In this document: positions 1 through 9,427 of the stretch, in pieces
Layout: the number at the start of each line of letters is the position of its first letter
Position numbering within the stretch: the stretch's first letter is position 1
Origin: Clostridium sp. DSM 17811
GTDB taxonomy: Bacteria > Bacillota > Clostridia > Clostridiales > Clostridiaceae
Assembly (NCBI RefSeq): GCF_018861905.1
Contig: NZ_JAHLDU010000002.1
Coordinates: forward strand, 434,001-498,000
Reading direction: 5' to 3'
Length of the DNA stretch: 64,000 bases
Made by a program: the position numbers and the translations under genes
The notes under the pieces: generated by a model
What the model was told of the DNA's origin: nothing
Seen by the model: only the letters and a program-made list of their open reading frames with translations
Database searches by the model: none

Positions 1-774
1 AATGCTGTCAAAACAGATGGTACTACGAAAATTCCCGATGGTGCTGTTTATAGTGACTTGAAACTATTTACTCCAACAACCGGAGAGTTGAAAGGATATA
101 TGTCTGTACAAGCAGATGTAGATAAGTACGTAAATCAATTAAATAGTTTAGCTAAGGGTATTGCGTTTTCGGTAAATGCTGTGCTTAGTGGTGAAGAGGA
201 TGCTACTACATCGACCACTACGCCTAATTTTTTCGTGAATAAAGATGATGCTACAATTACTGGGGAAACAGGAATTACAGCAGGTAATATTTCAGTTAAC
301 AAATCGATTCTTGATGATGTTATGAGTTTTAATGTGGGAAAAGATGCCGATGCAGGACCAACAGATGGTAGTAAAGCAGTAGCTATTGCACAGCTTAGAA
401 ATGTAAAATTAGATATTCAAGGTATAGATGTGAATACTACTAGAAAGACTTTTTTAAATGGAAAATTTGCTGAAAATGCTACTTTAGGAGTTAAAACTAT
501 TACTTCATCAGCAAATGGAATGACTACTAATTCTTACTTTACAGATGTCGTTAATACATTAGCTATACAGGCCCAGGAGGCAACAAGAATTAGTACGAAT
601 CAAGATACACAACTCTCAAACTTAGAGGAATCAAGAAATTCCGTTTCAGGGGTATCGTTGGATGAAGAAATGTCGAATTTGATTCAATTTCAACATGCTT
701 ATCAAGCAAATGCAAAAATCATTTCAACAGTTGATGAACTTTTAGATCTAATTATTAACGGTTTAAAAAAATAG
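1..774 (+). CDS. flgK: Flagellar hook-associated protein 1 FlgK, 3' part
   Basis: This is the C-terminal 257 residues of FlgK (HAP1), which forms the junction between hook and filament outside the cell. The reading frame is open from base 1, so the gene begins before the window. The end carries the conserved helical D0 tail (EEMSNLIQFQHAYQANAKII, then a hydrophobic stretch) typical of FlgK and FlgE-type axial proteins; the middle is the variable Thr/Ser-rich outer domain. FlgL follows after 37 bases with its own GGGGTG ribosome site, so the two are probably cotranscribed. The upstream border cannot be seen. Confidence 0.9.
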   Translation, partial: NAVKTDGTTKIPDGAVYSDLKLFTPTTGELKGYMSVQADVDKYVNQLNSLAKGIAFSVNAVLSGEEDATTSTTTPNFFVNKDDATITGETGITAGNISVNKSILDDVMSFNVGKDADAGPTDGSKAVAIAQLRNVKLDIQGIDVNTTRKTFLNGKFAENATLGVKTITSSANGMTTNSYFTDVVNTLAIQAQEATRISTNQDTQLSNLEESRNSVSGVSLDEEMSNLIQFQHAYQANAKIISTVDELLDLIINGLKK

Positions 775-811
775 ATAATGAATTTATATGTATTAATTAA
801 GGGGTGAATAT

Positions 812-1807
812 ATGAGAATAACTAATAAAATGCTTGCAAATAACTTTTTGAGAGATAATACAACAAATTTAAAAAATTTGAGTACACTTCAAACTCAAAT
901 GGCTACAGGTAAACTAATAAGAAAGGCTTCAGATGACCCAGCTAAAGCTTCGAAGATAATGCAAATATACTCAGATATAGATGCTAATAAACAATATAAT
1001 GATAACATCACAAATACAACAAATTGGCTTGACATGACAGACACAGCACTTGGGCAGGTAGGAAACGTAACAACTAGAATTCAAGAACTTTTAGTATCTT
1101 CTGGAAATGCTGGGTATGGACCAGATGAAAAAGCAGCAATTAAAGATGAAATAAATCAAAAAGTTGGAGAGCTGTCTCAAATTCTTAACACAACATTTGA
1201 TGGTAAATATATATTTGGTGGTACAAAAGGAACAAGTAAACCAATGGATGTGAAGACAATATCAGCTACTACTGGAAATACTCCAAATACTCAATTAATG
1301 TATTCAAAAGCGGATGGTACAGAATTAAATCTTCCGGGCACAACAGATAATACCGATACTGATACAAAAGAATATAACCAAATAAATTCTAAAATTCTAG
1401 TTGAAGTGTCTCAGGGTGTAACTATGGATTACAATGTAACAGCAACAGACGTTGTAAACTATGGAACTGGGGATAACAATCTTATGAAATTATTGGGGAA
1501 TATTACGAGCGATCTTGACTCTAATAATACAACTGCTTTGATATCTACTGATTTGACTGGCATCCAAGCTGTTATGACCAATGTATTAAAACTTCGTTCA
1601 GAGGTTGGTGCTAAGCAAAATAGAATGGATAGTGCTTTAGCTAGAAATGAAGACCAAAATACTAATATGACAGAAGTTCTGTCCAGTACAGAGGATATAG
1701 ATATTACACAAAAAGCTATGGAATATGCTACTATGCAAACTGTGTATACAGCATCTCTCCAAACCAGTGCTAAAGTAATTCAGCCTTCATTACTTGACTA
1801 TCTATAA
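812..1807 (+). CDS. flgL: Flagellar hook-associated protein 3 FlgL
   Basis: FlgL (HAP3) is the second hook-filament junction protein and is exported by the flagellar secretion system. At 331 residues it has the usual length. The N-terminus (MRITNKMLANNFLRD, then SDDPAKA) is the flagellin-like D0/D1 helix with the conserved S-DDP motif, and the C-terminus (AMEYATMQTVYTASLQ, ending LLDYL) is the matching helix. ATG with a GGGGTG site seven bases upstream. It sits between flgK and fliW, the standard Firmicute order for the late flagellar block. Confidence 0.95.
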   Translation: MRITNKMLANNFLRDNTTNLKNLSTLQTQMATGKLIRKASDDPAKASKIMQIYSDIDANKQYNDNITNTTNWLDMTDTALGQVGNVTTRIQELLVSSGNAGYGPDEKAAIKDEINQKVGELSQILNTTFDGKYIFGGTKGTSKPMDVKTISATTGNTPNTQLMYSKADGTELNLPGTTDNTDTDTKEYNQINSKILVEVSQGVTMDYNVTATDVVNYGTGDNNLMKLLGNITSDLDSNNTTALISTDLTGIQAVMTNVLKLRSEVGAKQNRMDSALARNEDQNTNMTEVLSSTEDIDITQKAMEYATMQTVYTASLQTSAKVIQPSLLDYL

Positions 1808-1881
1808 TAGAGATATCTTAATGAACAAATCTGACAATTGAGAGTTGATTAAAATGATTTTGCTAAAGGAGTGAGTCTAAT

Positions 1882-2316
1882 ATGGAGCTAATCACTAAGT
1901 ATCATGGCGTTCGCGAATATGAAGCTGAAGATGTTATAATGTTTAAAAAAGGTCTGCCGGGATTTGAAAACTTAAAAAAATTTATAATTTTACCAATAGA
2001 AAAAAATGAAGTTTTTAGTATATTACACTCAATTGAAAATATGAATGTTGGATTAGTTTTGATATCTCCATTTGATATTATAAAGGACTATGAATTTAAA
2101 ATACCAGACAATTACATTTTAGAACTCCAAATAATGAAACCGGAAGAAGTATTAGTGTTAACTACAGTAACTTTAAATTCAAATATTAAGAATATGACTA
2201 CTAATTTAAAAGCTCCTATCATAATTAATATAAAAGAAAAATTAGGAGAACAGCTAATATTAGATAATGATAAATACAAAATAAAGGAACCTCTATTTAA
2301 AGAAAGTAACAATTAA
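1882..2316 (+). CDS. fliW: Flagellar assembly factor FliW (CsrA antagonist)
   Basis: FliW binds both flagellin and CsrA. When flagellin is exported, free FliW sequesters CsrA and lifts repression of flagellin translation. The 144-residue protein has the family core (F-KGLPGFE near residue 23, then ISPFDI near 61). ATG follows AAAGGAGTG. Its position directly before the csrA reading frame is the conserved fliW-csrA pair, which supports partner-switch control of the flagellin gene at 6962. The intergenic stretch from flgL holds no clear promoter or terminator. Confidence 0.95.
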   Translation: MELITKYHGVREYEAEDVIMFKKGLPGFENLKKFIILPIEKNEVFSILHSIENMNVGLVLISPFDIIKDYEFKIPDNYILELQIMKPEEVLVLTTVTLNSNIKNMTTNLKAPIIINIKEKLGEQLILDNDKYKIKEPLFKESNN

Positions 2317-2357
2317 AATTGTTATTTAATCCAAAAGCAGCAAGGTGGGAGGTCTAA

Positions 2358-2933
2358 ATGTTAGTAATAGGTAGAAAAAAAGGCGAATCCCTATTGATAG
2401 GTGAAAATATTGAAATAAATATAGTTAAGGTTGAAAATGGTTCTGTGAAAATTGCAATAAATGCACCAAGGGAGATTAGTATCCTAAGAAAAGAACTTTA
2501 CACGGAGGTTACGGATGAAAATCAAAGGGCTATGGTTTTCGATGCAGCAATTTTAGAAAAATTAAATAACGAATTAGGGGGGAATATGGATATTAGTGGC
2601 AATATGAAAAATGAGTTCACGGATTTAGAAAAATTTTATAAAACAGCACAGAATACTAAGGACTTAAAAACTGTTGAAAGCAATAAGGAACTTATTAAAA
2701 AAGAAAATAGTGAAAAAGAGATTAAAAATGCAGTTAATAAAATAAATAGATTTTTAGATGCTGAAGGAACTCATCTGCAATATGAAAAACATGATGTTCT
2801 TAACCAGATGATTATAACGGTTGTTGATAATAATACTAATAAGGTAATAGAAGAAATACCTTCAAAACAAATACTTGATATGGTAGCTAAAATGTGTGAA
2901 ATGGCTGGTATTTTAGTAAACAAAAAGGCGTAA
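2358..2933 (+). CDS. csrA/flaG: CsrA-FlaG in-frame fusion
   Basis: Residues 1 to about 73 are a complete CsrA ([15 protein letters not shown] start, then [11 protein letters not shown]), an RNA-binding dimer that blocks flagellin translation. Residues about 95-191 are a FlaG domain (NKINRFL, then a predicted beta region ending in [10 protein letters not shown]), a small flagellar protein linked to filament length. The two are normally separate genes. The junction lies on a run of six G (2577-2582) that looks like a flaG Shine-Dalgarno, three bases before an in-frame ATG (2586) encoding MDISGNMK, a plausible FlaG start. Adding or losing one G would stop CsrA at about 80-83 residues. The frame as given is open throughout; whether one or two products are made is inferred, not shown. 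Confidence 0.9.
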   Translation: MLVIGRKKGESLLIGENIEINIVKVENGSVKIAINAPREISILRKELYTEVTDENQRAMVFDAAILEKLNNELGGNMDISGNMKNEFTDLEKFYKTAQNTKDLKTVESNKELIKKENSEKEIKNAVNKINRFLDAEGTHLQYEKHDVLNQMIITVVDNNTNKVIEEIPSKQILDMVAKMCEMAGILVNKKA

Positions 2934-2981
2934 ATTTTTTGAAATGTCATAACCAACTCGTATAAAGCTGGGAGGATTATT

Positions 2982-3272
2982 ATGGAATTCAAATTAAATA
3001 AAATAGATGTTGAAATAAGACGAAGAGTTAAAGATACAACTAAGTCTGGTGTAATTCATAGAAAAGGTGAGATATCAGTAAATAAAGATAGAAATCCTAA
3101 AAATAGTTCGGAGACATACGAAGAATTTAAAGGTAAGATTTCAAAATATAATAAAAAACATAAAATAACTGTAGGGGCATACAAAAATGCACAATATGAT
3201 GTACAGGTTTTTAAGGAAACTTTAGAAAAAGAACAAAAGATCATCGGAAATTATATAGATACTAAAAAGTAG
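2982..3272 (+). CDS. Small basic protein of unknown function in the late flagellar block
   Basis: Not recognised. A 96-residue, highly charged protein rich in Lys, with no signal peptide, membrane segment or cysteine; the C-terminal third (QVFKETLEKEQKIIGNY) is probably helical. ATG with GGGAGG eight bases upstream. It lies between csrA-flaG and fliS, 12 bases before the fliS ATG, so it is very likely cotranscribed with late export and filament genes. A chaperone or export-related role is a guess from position only. Confidence 0.75.
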   Translation: MEFKLNKIDVEIRRRVKDTTKSGVIHRKGEISVNKDRNPKNSSETYEEFKGKISKYNKKHKITVGAYKNAQYDVQVFKETLEKEQKIIGNYIDTKK

Positions 3273-3284
3273 GGGTGAAAGAAT

Positions 3285-3680
3285 ATGGCAATGAACGCGT
3301 ATGGTAATGCATTCAATACTTATAAAAGCAATAGCGTAAATTTCGCATCAAAGGATCAATTACTTTTGATGTTAGTAGATGGAGCATCAAAATTTTCCAA
3401 AATAGGTAGACAGGCTATAATAGACAAGGATATTAAAAAGGCTCATGAAAACATTGTAAAGACTCAAAATATATTTTATGAGTTAATGGCAACAATGGAT
3501 GTGGAAAAAGGCGGAGAATGGGCAAAAAGCTTGATGAAGGTTTATGAGTTTATAGCACGACGACTTACAGATGCTAATATTAAGAAAAGTGAAAAAATTA
3601 TGGATGAGATAATTCCACTAATTGAGGAAGTTCGAGATACGTGGAATGAAGCTTATAAAAAATCTAAAGGTGGAAAATAA
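3285..3680 (+). CDS. fliS: Flagellin export chaperone FliS
   Basis: FliS is a four-helix cytoplasmic chaperone that binds the C-terminal D0 helix of flagellin and prevents premature polymerisation; in several bacteria it also cooperates with FliW. At 131 residues it matches the family. Visible hallmarks are the N-terminal YGNAFNTYKSN segment, KDQLLLMLVDGA, and a C-terminal helix with DTWNEAYK. The site GGGGTGAAAGAAT precedes the ATG. It is immediately followed by fliD, the usual fliS-fliD pairing. Confidence 0.95.
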   Translation: MAMNAYGNAFNTYKSNSVNFASKDQLLLMLVDGASKFSKIGRQAIIDKDIKKAHENIVKTQNIFYELMATMDVEKGGEWAKSLMKVYEFIARRLTDANIKKSEKIMDEIIPLIEEVRDTWNEAYKKSKGGK

Positions 3681-3698
3681 ACTAGGAGATGATTATAA

Positions 3699-6338
3699 AT
3701 GACAAGTATTTATCCAAGTAGTACTAACACAACAAGCAGTACTTCAAGTGCTAACTTATTGAAAATATCAGGTATGGCATCGGGTATTGATACAGATGCA
3801 GTAGTTAAAGCTATGGTGTCAAATTATCAAACTAAGATAGACAAGGCTAACCAAGCGAAACAGACTTTAGCGTGGCAGCAGGAGGCGTATAGAGATGTTA
3901 TTAAAGATATAAAGGGATTACAAGATTATTTTGATCCACTTTCAAGTAAATATATGTTATCAGATAATTCTATGAATACAAATTTAATAAATAGTACTGA
4001 GCCTTCTATTGTTTCAGGAACTGTTAGTGCTAGTGCAAAAGCTGGGACTTATGCAATAAATGTGCAGAAATTGGCAGCGCAAGCTCAAATAGAGGGAACA
4101 TCTCAAAACTCAATTATAAAAGTGGCTGATTTAGCAAACTGGAGTGGTACATCATTAAATTTTCAGGTTAATGCTGATGCTGCACCAGTAAGCATAAAAT
4201 TAAGTGACATATCAAGTGGTACAGCTACAAATTCTACTAGTATGGCTACAATGGCAGCAGATATAAATAAGCAAATTTCGGCTTCTGCACTAAATGGTAA
4301 GATTTCCGCTTCTTATGTAAGTAATGGAGCTGATAGCTATATTAAGTTTACAAAATCGTCTACTAATACAGATAGCATTACACTTAATGGTAAAGACAGC
4401 ACTGTAGTGACTAGTGATTTAACAATTAATAGTGGAATTTCATCTAGTTCTAAATTAACAAGTTTGGGTCTAGCTGTAGGGAAAGAAATTAATTTTACTT
4501 TATCTAATGGAACAACTGATTCAACTGTAAGTTTAGTTGTAAATGATACATCTACCGTGCAAGACTTAATAAATCAGGTTAATAGTAAAACAGGTGGTTC
4601 AGTATCAATGTCTATAGAAAGTACAACGGGTAAAGTAATTCTAAAATCGAAAGATTCTGGATCAACTACAAATTTGAAAATTTTATACAGTGATACAGAT
4701 ACTATGAATAAAATAGGTTTAGGAAGTATATCAAGTGCAAGTGGTAAAATAAATGGTAATTCATTGAATTCACAAGTTTCGGTTACTGACGTCACAAAAT
4801 GGTCAGGTGCAAAATTAGATTTTGGTTCAAGTGGAAGTATAACCTTAGATAGCGTTATTGCTGATGCAGCGAAAGATGGAAATACAATAGATGATATAGT
4901 AACCAATATAAATAGTAAAATATCAGGATCTAGTTTAAAAGACAAAATTACTGCATCTTATGTCCAGGATGGAGCTAATAAATATATTAAATTTACAAAT
5001 TTAGGTACAGATTCAATATCATTAGAAGCTAATGATACATTAGGAAATTTAAAAACAGCAATAAATCCTGCAAGATCTTCAACTTCAAAATTAGCAGATT
5101 TAGGCTTTAGTGTTGTTGCTGGTGCCAATACTATTGATTTTAATTTGAGTGATGGCAGCACAACAAAAAAAATAAGCTTAACAGTAACTGCATCATCAAC
5201 TATTCAGGATTTAATGACTTTGGTTAACACTGGAACAACTGGCTTTAATATGGATATTGATTCTGACGGAAAAATAAAATTCAACTCAACCACTACTTCT
5301 TCAGGTTTAAGTATTACAGATAACAAAGGCAATTTAGGAAACTTGAAATTAACTGCAAGTGCAACAGGAACCGATGCTTTAGTGGACATAACTGAGCCAG
5401 GACAAACAGTTTCTACAACAACTACTCAAAGTTCAAATAACTTCACAGCCAATGGAGTAACCTATAATATGTCTAAAATAGGTAATTCAGCACTAACAGT
5501 AACTAGTAATTCGGATACTGTCGTTAGCAATGTGAAGAAATTTGTTGATGATTACAATACTGTAATATCAAAAATTAATACAAAATTAACAGAAAAAAAA
5601 GATAAAGCATATCCACCATTAACTGATGCACAAAAGACAAGTATGAGCGAATCACAAATAACAACATGGGAAACTAAAGCGAAGGTTGGAATACTTAGAA
5701 AAGATGACTATTTAAGTAGTTTAATGACACAACTTCGAGGAACACTTTATTCACCTGTGTACAGTAGTTATAGTAGTACAGATGCCAGTGCAGGAAAGAT
5801 AGCATTAAATTTTGGTGCCTATGGAACTGGTTCTATTGGTATAGAAACATCAACGACTACAACTGATGGTGGAAAACTTGTCATTAAGGATGAAACAAAA
5901 TTAAAGAATGCTATTGAAAATAACATGGATGATTTTAAAAAATTGTTTATAGGTACATCGACTGATAAATTAGCTACCAATGAGCCTTATATAGGATCAA
6001 AAAAATATAACCAAGAAGGAATATTTAGTAGAATGAATAGCATAATGAAGGACTATGTAGCAGGGCCAGGACTTGGTAAAGATGGTACTTACACCTTGAG
6101 CGGATATATGAACATATTTGTAAATAAACAATATGATTATAGCAGTTCAGGTACAGGGGGCAAAAATACACTTCCTGACCAAGTATATGCTAAGACACAA
6201 AATGTTAGTAAATTTCAAGCTCAACTTACGGCTGCTTCAACTAGATATTATGCTAGATTTACAGCATTAGAAACCGCAATGAATAAACTAAATTCACAAC
6301 AGAGTTCACTTACGTCTATGCTAGGGTCAAGCTCATAA
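3699..6338 (+). CDS. fliD: Flagellar filament cap protein FliD (long, internally duplicated)
   Basis: FliD (HAP2) caps the filament and catalyses flagellin insertion. The N-terminus (ISGMASGIDTDAVVKAM) is the conserved FliD_N start and the C-terminal 250 residues hold the FliD_C domain, ending in a coiled stretch (RYYARFTALETAMNKLNSQQ). At 879 residues it is much longer than most FliD proteins. The extra length is two copies of one module, about residues 142-330 and 361-540, each with a WSG motif, KI-ASYV--GA--YIKFT, and KL--LG...L--V.--ST-QDL. The repeats lie in the surface-exposed part, suggesting antigenic or adhesive variation. ATG with AGGAGATGAT upstream. Confidence 0.95.
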   Translation: MTSIYPSSTNTTSSTSSANLLKISGMASGIDTDAVVKAMVSNYQTKIDKANQAKQTLAWQQEAYRDVIKDIKGLQDYFDPLSSKYMLSDNSMNTNLINSTEPSIVSGTVSASAKAGTYAINVQKLAAQAQIEGTSQNSIIKVADLANWSGTSLNFQVNADAAPVSIKLSDISSGTATNSTSMATMAADINKQISASALNGKISASYVSNGADSYIKFTKSSTNTDSITLNGKDSTVVTSDLTINSGISSSSKLTSLGLAVGKEINFTLSNGTTDSTVSLVVNDTSTVQDLINQVNSKTGGSVSMSIESTTGKVILKSKDSGSTTNLKILYSDTDTMNKIGLGSISSASGKINGNSLNSQVSVTDVTKWSGAKLDFGSSGSITLDSVIADAAKDGNTIDDIVTNINSKISGSSLKDKITASYVQDGANKYIKFTNLGTDSISLEANDTLGNLKTAINPARSSTSKLADLGFSVVAGANTIDFNLSDGSTTKKISLTVTASSTIQDLMTLVNTGTTGFNMDIDSDGKIKFNSTTTSSGLSITDNKGNLGNLKLTASATGTDALVDITEPGQTVSTTTTQSSNNFTANGVTYNMSKIGNSALTVTSNSDTVVSNVKKFVDDYNTVISKINTKLTEKKDKAYPPLTDAQKTSMSESQITTWETKAKVGILRKDDYLSSLMTQLRGTLYSPVYSSYSSTDASAGKIALNFGAYGTGSIGIETSTTTTDGGKLVIKDETKLKNAIENNMDDFKKLFIGTSTDKLATNEPYIGSKKYNQEGIFSRMNSIMKDYVAGPGLGKDGTYTLSGYMNIFVNKQYDYSSSGTGGKNTLPDQVYAKTQNVSKFQAQLTAASTRYYARFTALETAMNKLNSQQSSLTSMLGSSS

Positions 6339-6343
6339 TAAAT

Positions 6344-6386
6344 ACAATTGTCAGTTTGACACTAATCAATGGTAACTGTCAATTGT
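6344..6386 (+). repeat. Inverted repeat after fliD
   Basis: Two 13-base arms (6344-6356 and 6374-6386) pair with one mismatch around a 17-base loop. No run of T follows on the plus strand, so this is not a clear intrinsic terminator; it may be a processing or partial attenuation site between fliD and the next gene. Confidence 0.5.
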
Positions 6387-6418
6387 AAATCTTTAATTAA
6401 AATAAAGCAGGTGATAAA

Positions 6419-6754
6419 TTGGAATTAGAAGAAGATTTTATTAAATACAAAGGTATCACTTTAAATATAATTAAAATAGTTAAAGCAGAGGAATACGAAA
6501 AATTAGATGAGCTTTTTAACCAAAGGCAGTTAGTCTTAGATGATATGAATAAAATTAATTATTTGAAAGAGGAATTGAAAAAGTTCTATGTTCAGTATGA
6601 AATAGAAAAATTAGAAAAAAAATTAGCTCTTGAAATGAAAGCTAGGAAAGTCGATTTATTGAAGAAAATGAAAGCAAATGAAAACAAACAACGTGGAATG
6701 GCTAGTTATAATAATATGCCTTCTAAAGCAGTTTTTTTAAGCAAAGAAATCTGA
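6419..6754 (+). CDS. FliT-like small helical protein, putative FliD chaperone
   Basis: A 111-residue, strongly charged, all-helical protein (KAEEYEKLDELFNQRQLVLD, then long Lys/Glu helices). Location directly after fliD, size and helical character fit the loosely conserved FliT/flagellar chaperone group that binds FliD, but no diagnostic motif can be named, so the assignment rests on position. The start is TTG at 6419 with GCAGGTGAT upstream; no in-frame ATG lies near. It ends the late block; the next gene has its own promoter. Confidence 0.7.
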   Translation: MELEEDFIKYKGITLNIIKIVKAEEYEKLDELFNQRQLVLDDMNKINYLKEELKKFYVQYEIEKLEKKLALEMKARKVDLLKKMKANENKQRGMASYNNMPSKAVFLSKEI

Positions 6755-6802
6755 TTCGAATTAGTAATTTAAAATATATTTAAAATATATTTTAAAAAAG
6801 TA

Positions 6803-6829
6803 TAAAGTTATTATTTATTGTAGCGATAT
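6803..6829 (+). promoter_or_regulatory. SigD-type promoter of the large flagellin gene
   Basis: TAAA at 6803-6806, a 15-base spacer, then AGCGATAT at 6822-6829, close to the SigD/sigma-28 consensus TAAA-N15-GCCGATAT. Expected start near 6836 gives a leader of about 125 bases before the flagellin ATG. The matching sigma factor gene is at 35542. Confidence 0.8.
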
Positions 6830-6919
6830 ATATAGTAGTAACAAAAACAAACTGAAATTCACATTTCAACAAGTTAGTTAGTACAGCTCGTAAAGAGTTT
6901 AACTATAAATAACAAATAG

Positions 6920-6953
6920 AGGACAAGGATGTCCTACTAAAAATTCAAGGAGG
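6920..6953 (+). promoter_or_regulatory. CsrA-binding sites in the flagellin leader
   Basis: A hairpin with stem AGGACA/TGTCCT (6920-6925 with 6930-6935) presents AGGA in its loop; the central ACAAGGATGT matches the CsrA consensus ACARGGAUGU exactly. A second GGA site is the Shine-Dalgarno AAGGAGG at 6947-6953, twelve bases further on. Two sites, one upstream hairpin and one over the ribosome site, are the arrangement known for the Bacillus subtilis hag leader. Confidence 0.8.
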
Positions 6954-6961
6954 AATTTATA

Positions 6962-9343
6962 ATGATAATTAATCACAATTTAGGTGCAATGAACGCAAAT
7001 AGGAACATGAGCATAAATTCATCAAATGCAAACAAATCAATGCAAAAACTATCTTCAGGTCTTAGAATTAACGGTGCAGCAGACGATGCAGCAGGTTTAT
7101 CTATATCTGAAAAAATGAGAGGACAAATCAGAGGATTAGATCAAGCTTCAGCTAATGCTCAAGATGGTATCTCAATGGCTCAAACAGCTGAGGGTGCTTT
7201 GAATGAAACAACTTCAATCCTTCAAAGAGTAAGAGAACTTGCCAATCAGGCTGCAAATGGTACAAACACTGAGGGCGATAGATCATCAATGCAAGATGAA
7301 GTTAATCAATTATCATCTGAAGTTAATAGAATAGGAAATACAACTGAATTTAATACTCAAAAAGTATTAAACGGTGGTACAGGTTCAACTGATGGTACAA
7401 AAATTACTAAGGCTACTGGAGCTGATAAAACTTTAAGTGCTGCAATGACAACTGGTACAGTGGCTGCAGATACAAATGCTACAAAGACATTAGGAGCAGT
7501 TACAAGTTCTGCTGCTATTACTGGAACAACAGCAACAACAGGAGTAATGGTTTCTGCGGCTGGTACTACTAGCGCAGGTACTAAAATTACAGTTAATGGA
7601 GTAGATTTTAATGCTGGCGGAGTAGCTATTGCAGGTACTGCTGCTGATAAAGCTACATTAGAAGCACTTACAGGTACTAATGCAGCTGGTCAAACGGTTA
7701 CTTTAGGTTCTATGGCAACTGTTACTGCAGCTGCTAATAGTATTACAATTGCTTCAAATAATAAAGGAGCATCTGCTTCAGTTGCAGTTAGTGCGGATTC
7801 AGCATCTTTTTTAAACGCTAACGCTGCAAAAACAACAACTAATGGTACAGGATCACAATTAGTTGTAGACGGAAATAAAACATTCGAACTTAGTAATACT
7901 ACTTTAGCGGGCACTGCAGCTGATATTACTACACTAGGTAATTTGTTATCAACTGATGGATTAACTAAATTATCTGATTCGGTGAATATTACTCTTGTTG
8001 CTGGTAAATTAGATTTCACTTCTAAGAGCGCTGGTACTACAAGTAGCATAACAATTAATGGAGCAGCAGATGCTGCACTAGGAACAACTGCACCTGATAT
8101 TGCTGCTGCTACAAAGACAACTAATGGAACAAACGGTTCAAGAATAGTTGTAGATAATACAACGTTTAATCTTGGTGGAGTTGCTATAGATACAACAAGT
8201 GCAGCAACAATAGCAACTTCTATAGATTCATTGAAAAATGTTACTTCTGGTGGAGTTAAATTAGGTGACCTTGTTGATATTAAAAATAATGGTGGTAAGT
8301 TAGAATTTTCTGCTAAATCAACAGGAAAAACTAGTACTATATCATTTACATCTACAGCTGCAGATTCATATTTAGGAACATCAGCAGCAGATACAGCAGC
8401 TATTGCAGGTACTACAGATACAACAATAGGAGCTGACACTACAGTTGAAAAAGCTGGGTTACAAGCTGGAAAGGCTTTAGGAACTACAGCAGATATTAGT
8501 TTAGCTGCTAACTCAACATTTAAAGTTGCAGTAGGTACAGATAGTGATGTAACAGTTACTCTAAACAAATCCGCAGCAGCAGCAGTTTATAATACCTCTA
8601 ATTCAGATAAGAATGTATCACAGTCTGAAATGGACAGATTACTTAAAGATGTTAACTCATCATTACAAGATGCTGGATTAAGTGGTAAAGTTAGTGCATC
8701 GCTTTCAGCTGATAACAAGATACAATTTATATCTGAAACAAATTCTAATATAGAGGTTAAAGATGGAACTAATACTCCATTAGCATCTAACTTAGGATTT
8801 ACAGATAAAGCTACAGACATGGGCAAAAATGCAAATGTTCAACAAGTAGTTGGAGCAGGAGCACAAGGAAGTGGGTTTACAACATCATTCCAGATTGGTG
8901 CTAATAAGGGACAAACAATGACATTAAGCATAAATGATATGAGATCAGCAGCACTCGGAATTACAGGAAATGCTGGTCAACAAGGATTTACAAAAACAAA
9001 TGGTGTAACAAACGGAACAACAGATGTTAAACAAGAATCAGCATTAAATGTAATGACAAAAGAAGATGCAACTAAATCACTTGATATTATAGATAAGGCA
9101 ATAGCTTCTGTATCTACTGAAAGAGGTAAGCTAGGTGCAGTACAAAACAGATTAGATCACACAATCAATAATTTAGGAACATCAAGCGAAAACTTGACAA
9201 CAGCTGAATCAAGAATAAGAGATGTTGACATGGCAAAAGAAATGACTAACTTCTCAAAGAACAATATCCTTAATCAGGCTGCTCAAGCAATGCTTGTTCA
9301 AGCTAATCAACAACCACAACAGGTTCTTGCATTATTAAGATAA
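6962..9343 (+). CDS. fliC: Flagellin, large form with triplicated outer domain
   Basis: Main filament protein. The conserved N-terminal D0/D1 ([15 protein letters not shown], then [16 protein letters not shown] and [16 protein letters not shown]) occupies about 1-140 and the C-terminal D1/D0 (about 690-793) ends in [25 protein letters not shown]. At 793 residues it is roughly double the usual 270-500. The central Ala/Thr/Gly-rich insert contains three related units of 90-94 residues (about 206-295, 296-389, 390-482), each with a V-(V/N)-G-TF start and an LxF-S-S-G-T-S-I core, plus a flagellin-IN-like segment further on. No HExxH protease motif is visible. Control: SigD promoter at 6803 and CsrA sites at 6920-6953. 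Confidence 0.97.
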   Translation: MIINHNLGAMNANRNMSINSSNANKSMQKLSSGLRINGAADDAAGLSISEKMRGQIRGLDQASANAQDGISMAQTAEGALNETTSILQRVRELANQAANGTNTEGDRSSMQDEVNQLSSEVNRIGNTTEFNTQKVLNGGTGSTDGTKITKATGADKTLSAAMTTGTVAADTNATKTLGAVTSSAAITGTTATTGVMVSAAGTTSAGTKITVNGVDFNAGGVAIAGTAADKATLEALTGTNAAGQTVTLGSMATVTAAANSITIASNNKGASASVAVSADSASFLNANAAKTTTNGTGSQLVVDGNKTFELSNTTLAGTAADITTLGNLLSTDGLTKLSDSVNITLVAGKLDFTSKSAGTTSSITINGAADAALGTTAPDIAAATKTTNGTNGSRIVVDNTTFNLGGVAIDTTSAATIATSIDSLKNVTSGGVKLGDLVDIKNNGGKLEFSAKSTGKTSTISFTSTAADSYLGTSAADTAAIAGTTDTTIGADTTVEKAGLQAGKALGTTADISLAANSTFKVAVGTDSDVTVTLNKSAAAAVYNTSNSDKNVSQSEMDRLLKDVNSSLQDAGLSGKVSASLSADNKIQFISETNSNIEVKDGTNTPLASNLGFTDKATDMGKNANVQQVVGAGAQGSGFTTSFQIGANKGQTMTLSINDMRSAALGITGNAGQQGFTKTNGVTNGTTDVKQESALNVMTKEDATKSLDIIDKAIASVSTERGKLGAVQNRLDHTINNLGTSSENLTTAESRIRDVDMAKEMTNFSKNNILNQAAQAMLVQANQQPQQVLALLR

Positions 9344-9372
9344 TTAAAGAACTTATAAAAGTAATATTAAAG

Positions 9373-9402
9373 AGTCAGGGTGAAAACTCTGGCTTTTTTT
9401 TT
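9373..9402 (+). terminator. Intrinsic terminator after the large flagellin gene
   Basis: A 9-bp stem (9373-9381 with 9386-9394, G-U pairs allowed) around a GAAA tetraloop, followed by a run of T to 9402. The next gene starts only 26 bases later without an obvious promoter, so partial read-through probably feeds it. Confidence 0.85.
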
Positions 9403-9427
9403 ATAAATAAAAGCAGGAGGTAATCAT

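Noticed and set aside
7690-8568. Long minus-strand open frame inside the large flagellin gene
   Set aside because: It is the mirror of low-complexity Ala/Thr codons, has no ribosome site and no recognisable protein.
6962-9343. Flagellinolysin-type protease domain in the large flagellin
   Set aside because: No HExxH zinc-protease motif is visible in the central insert.
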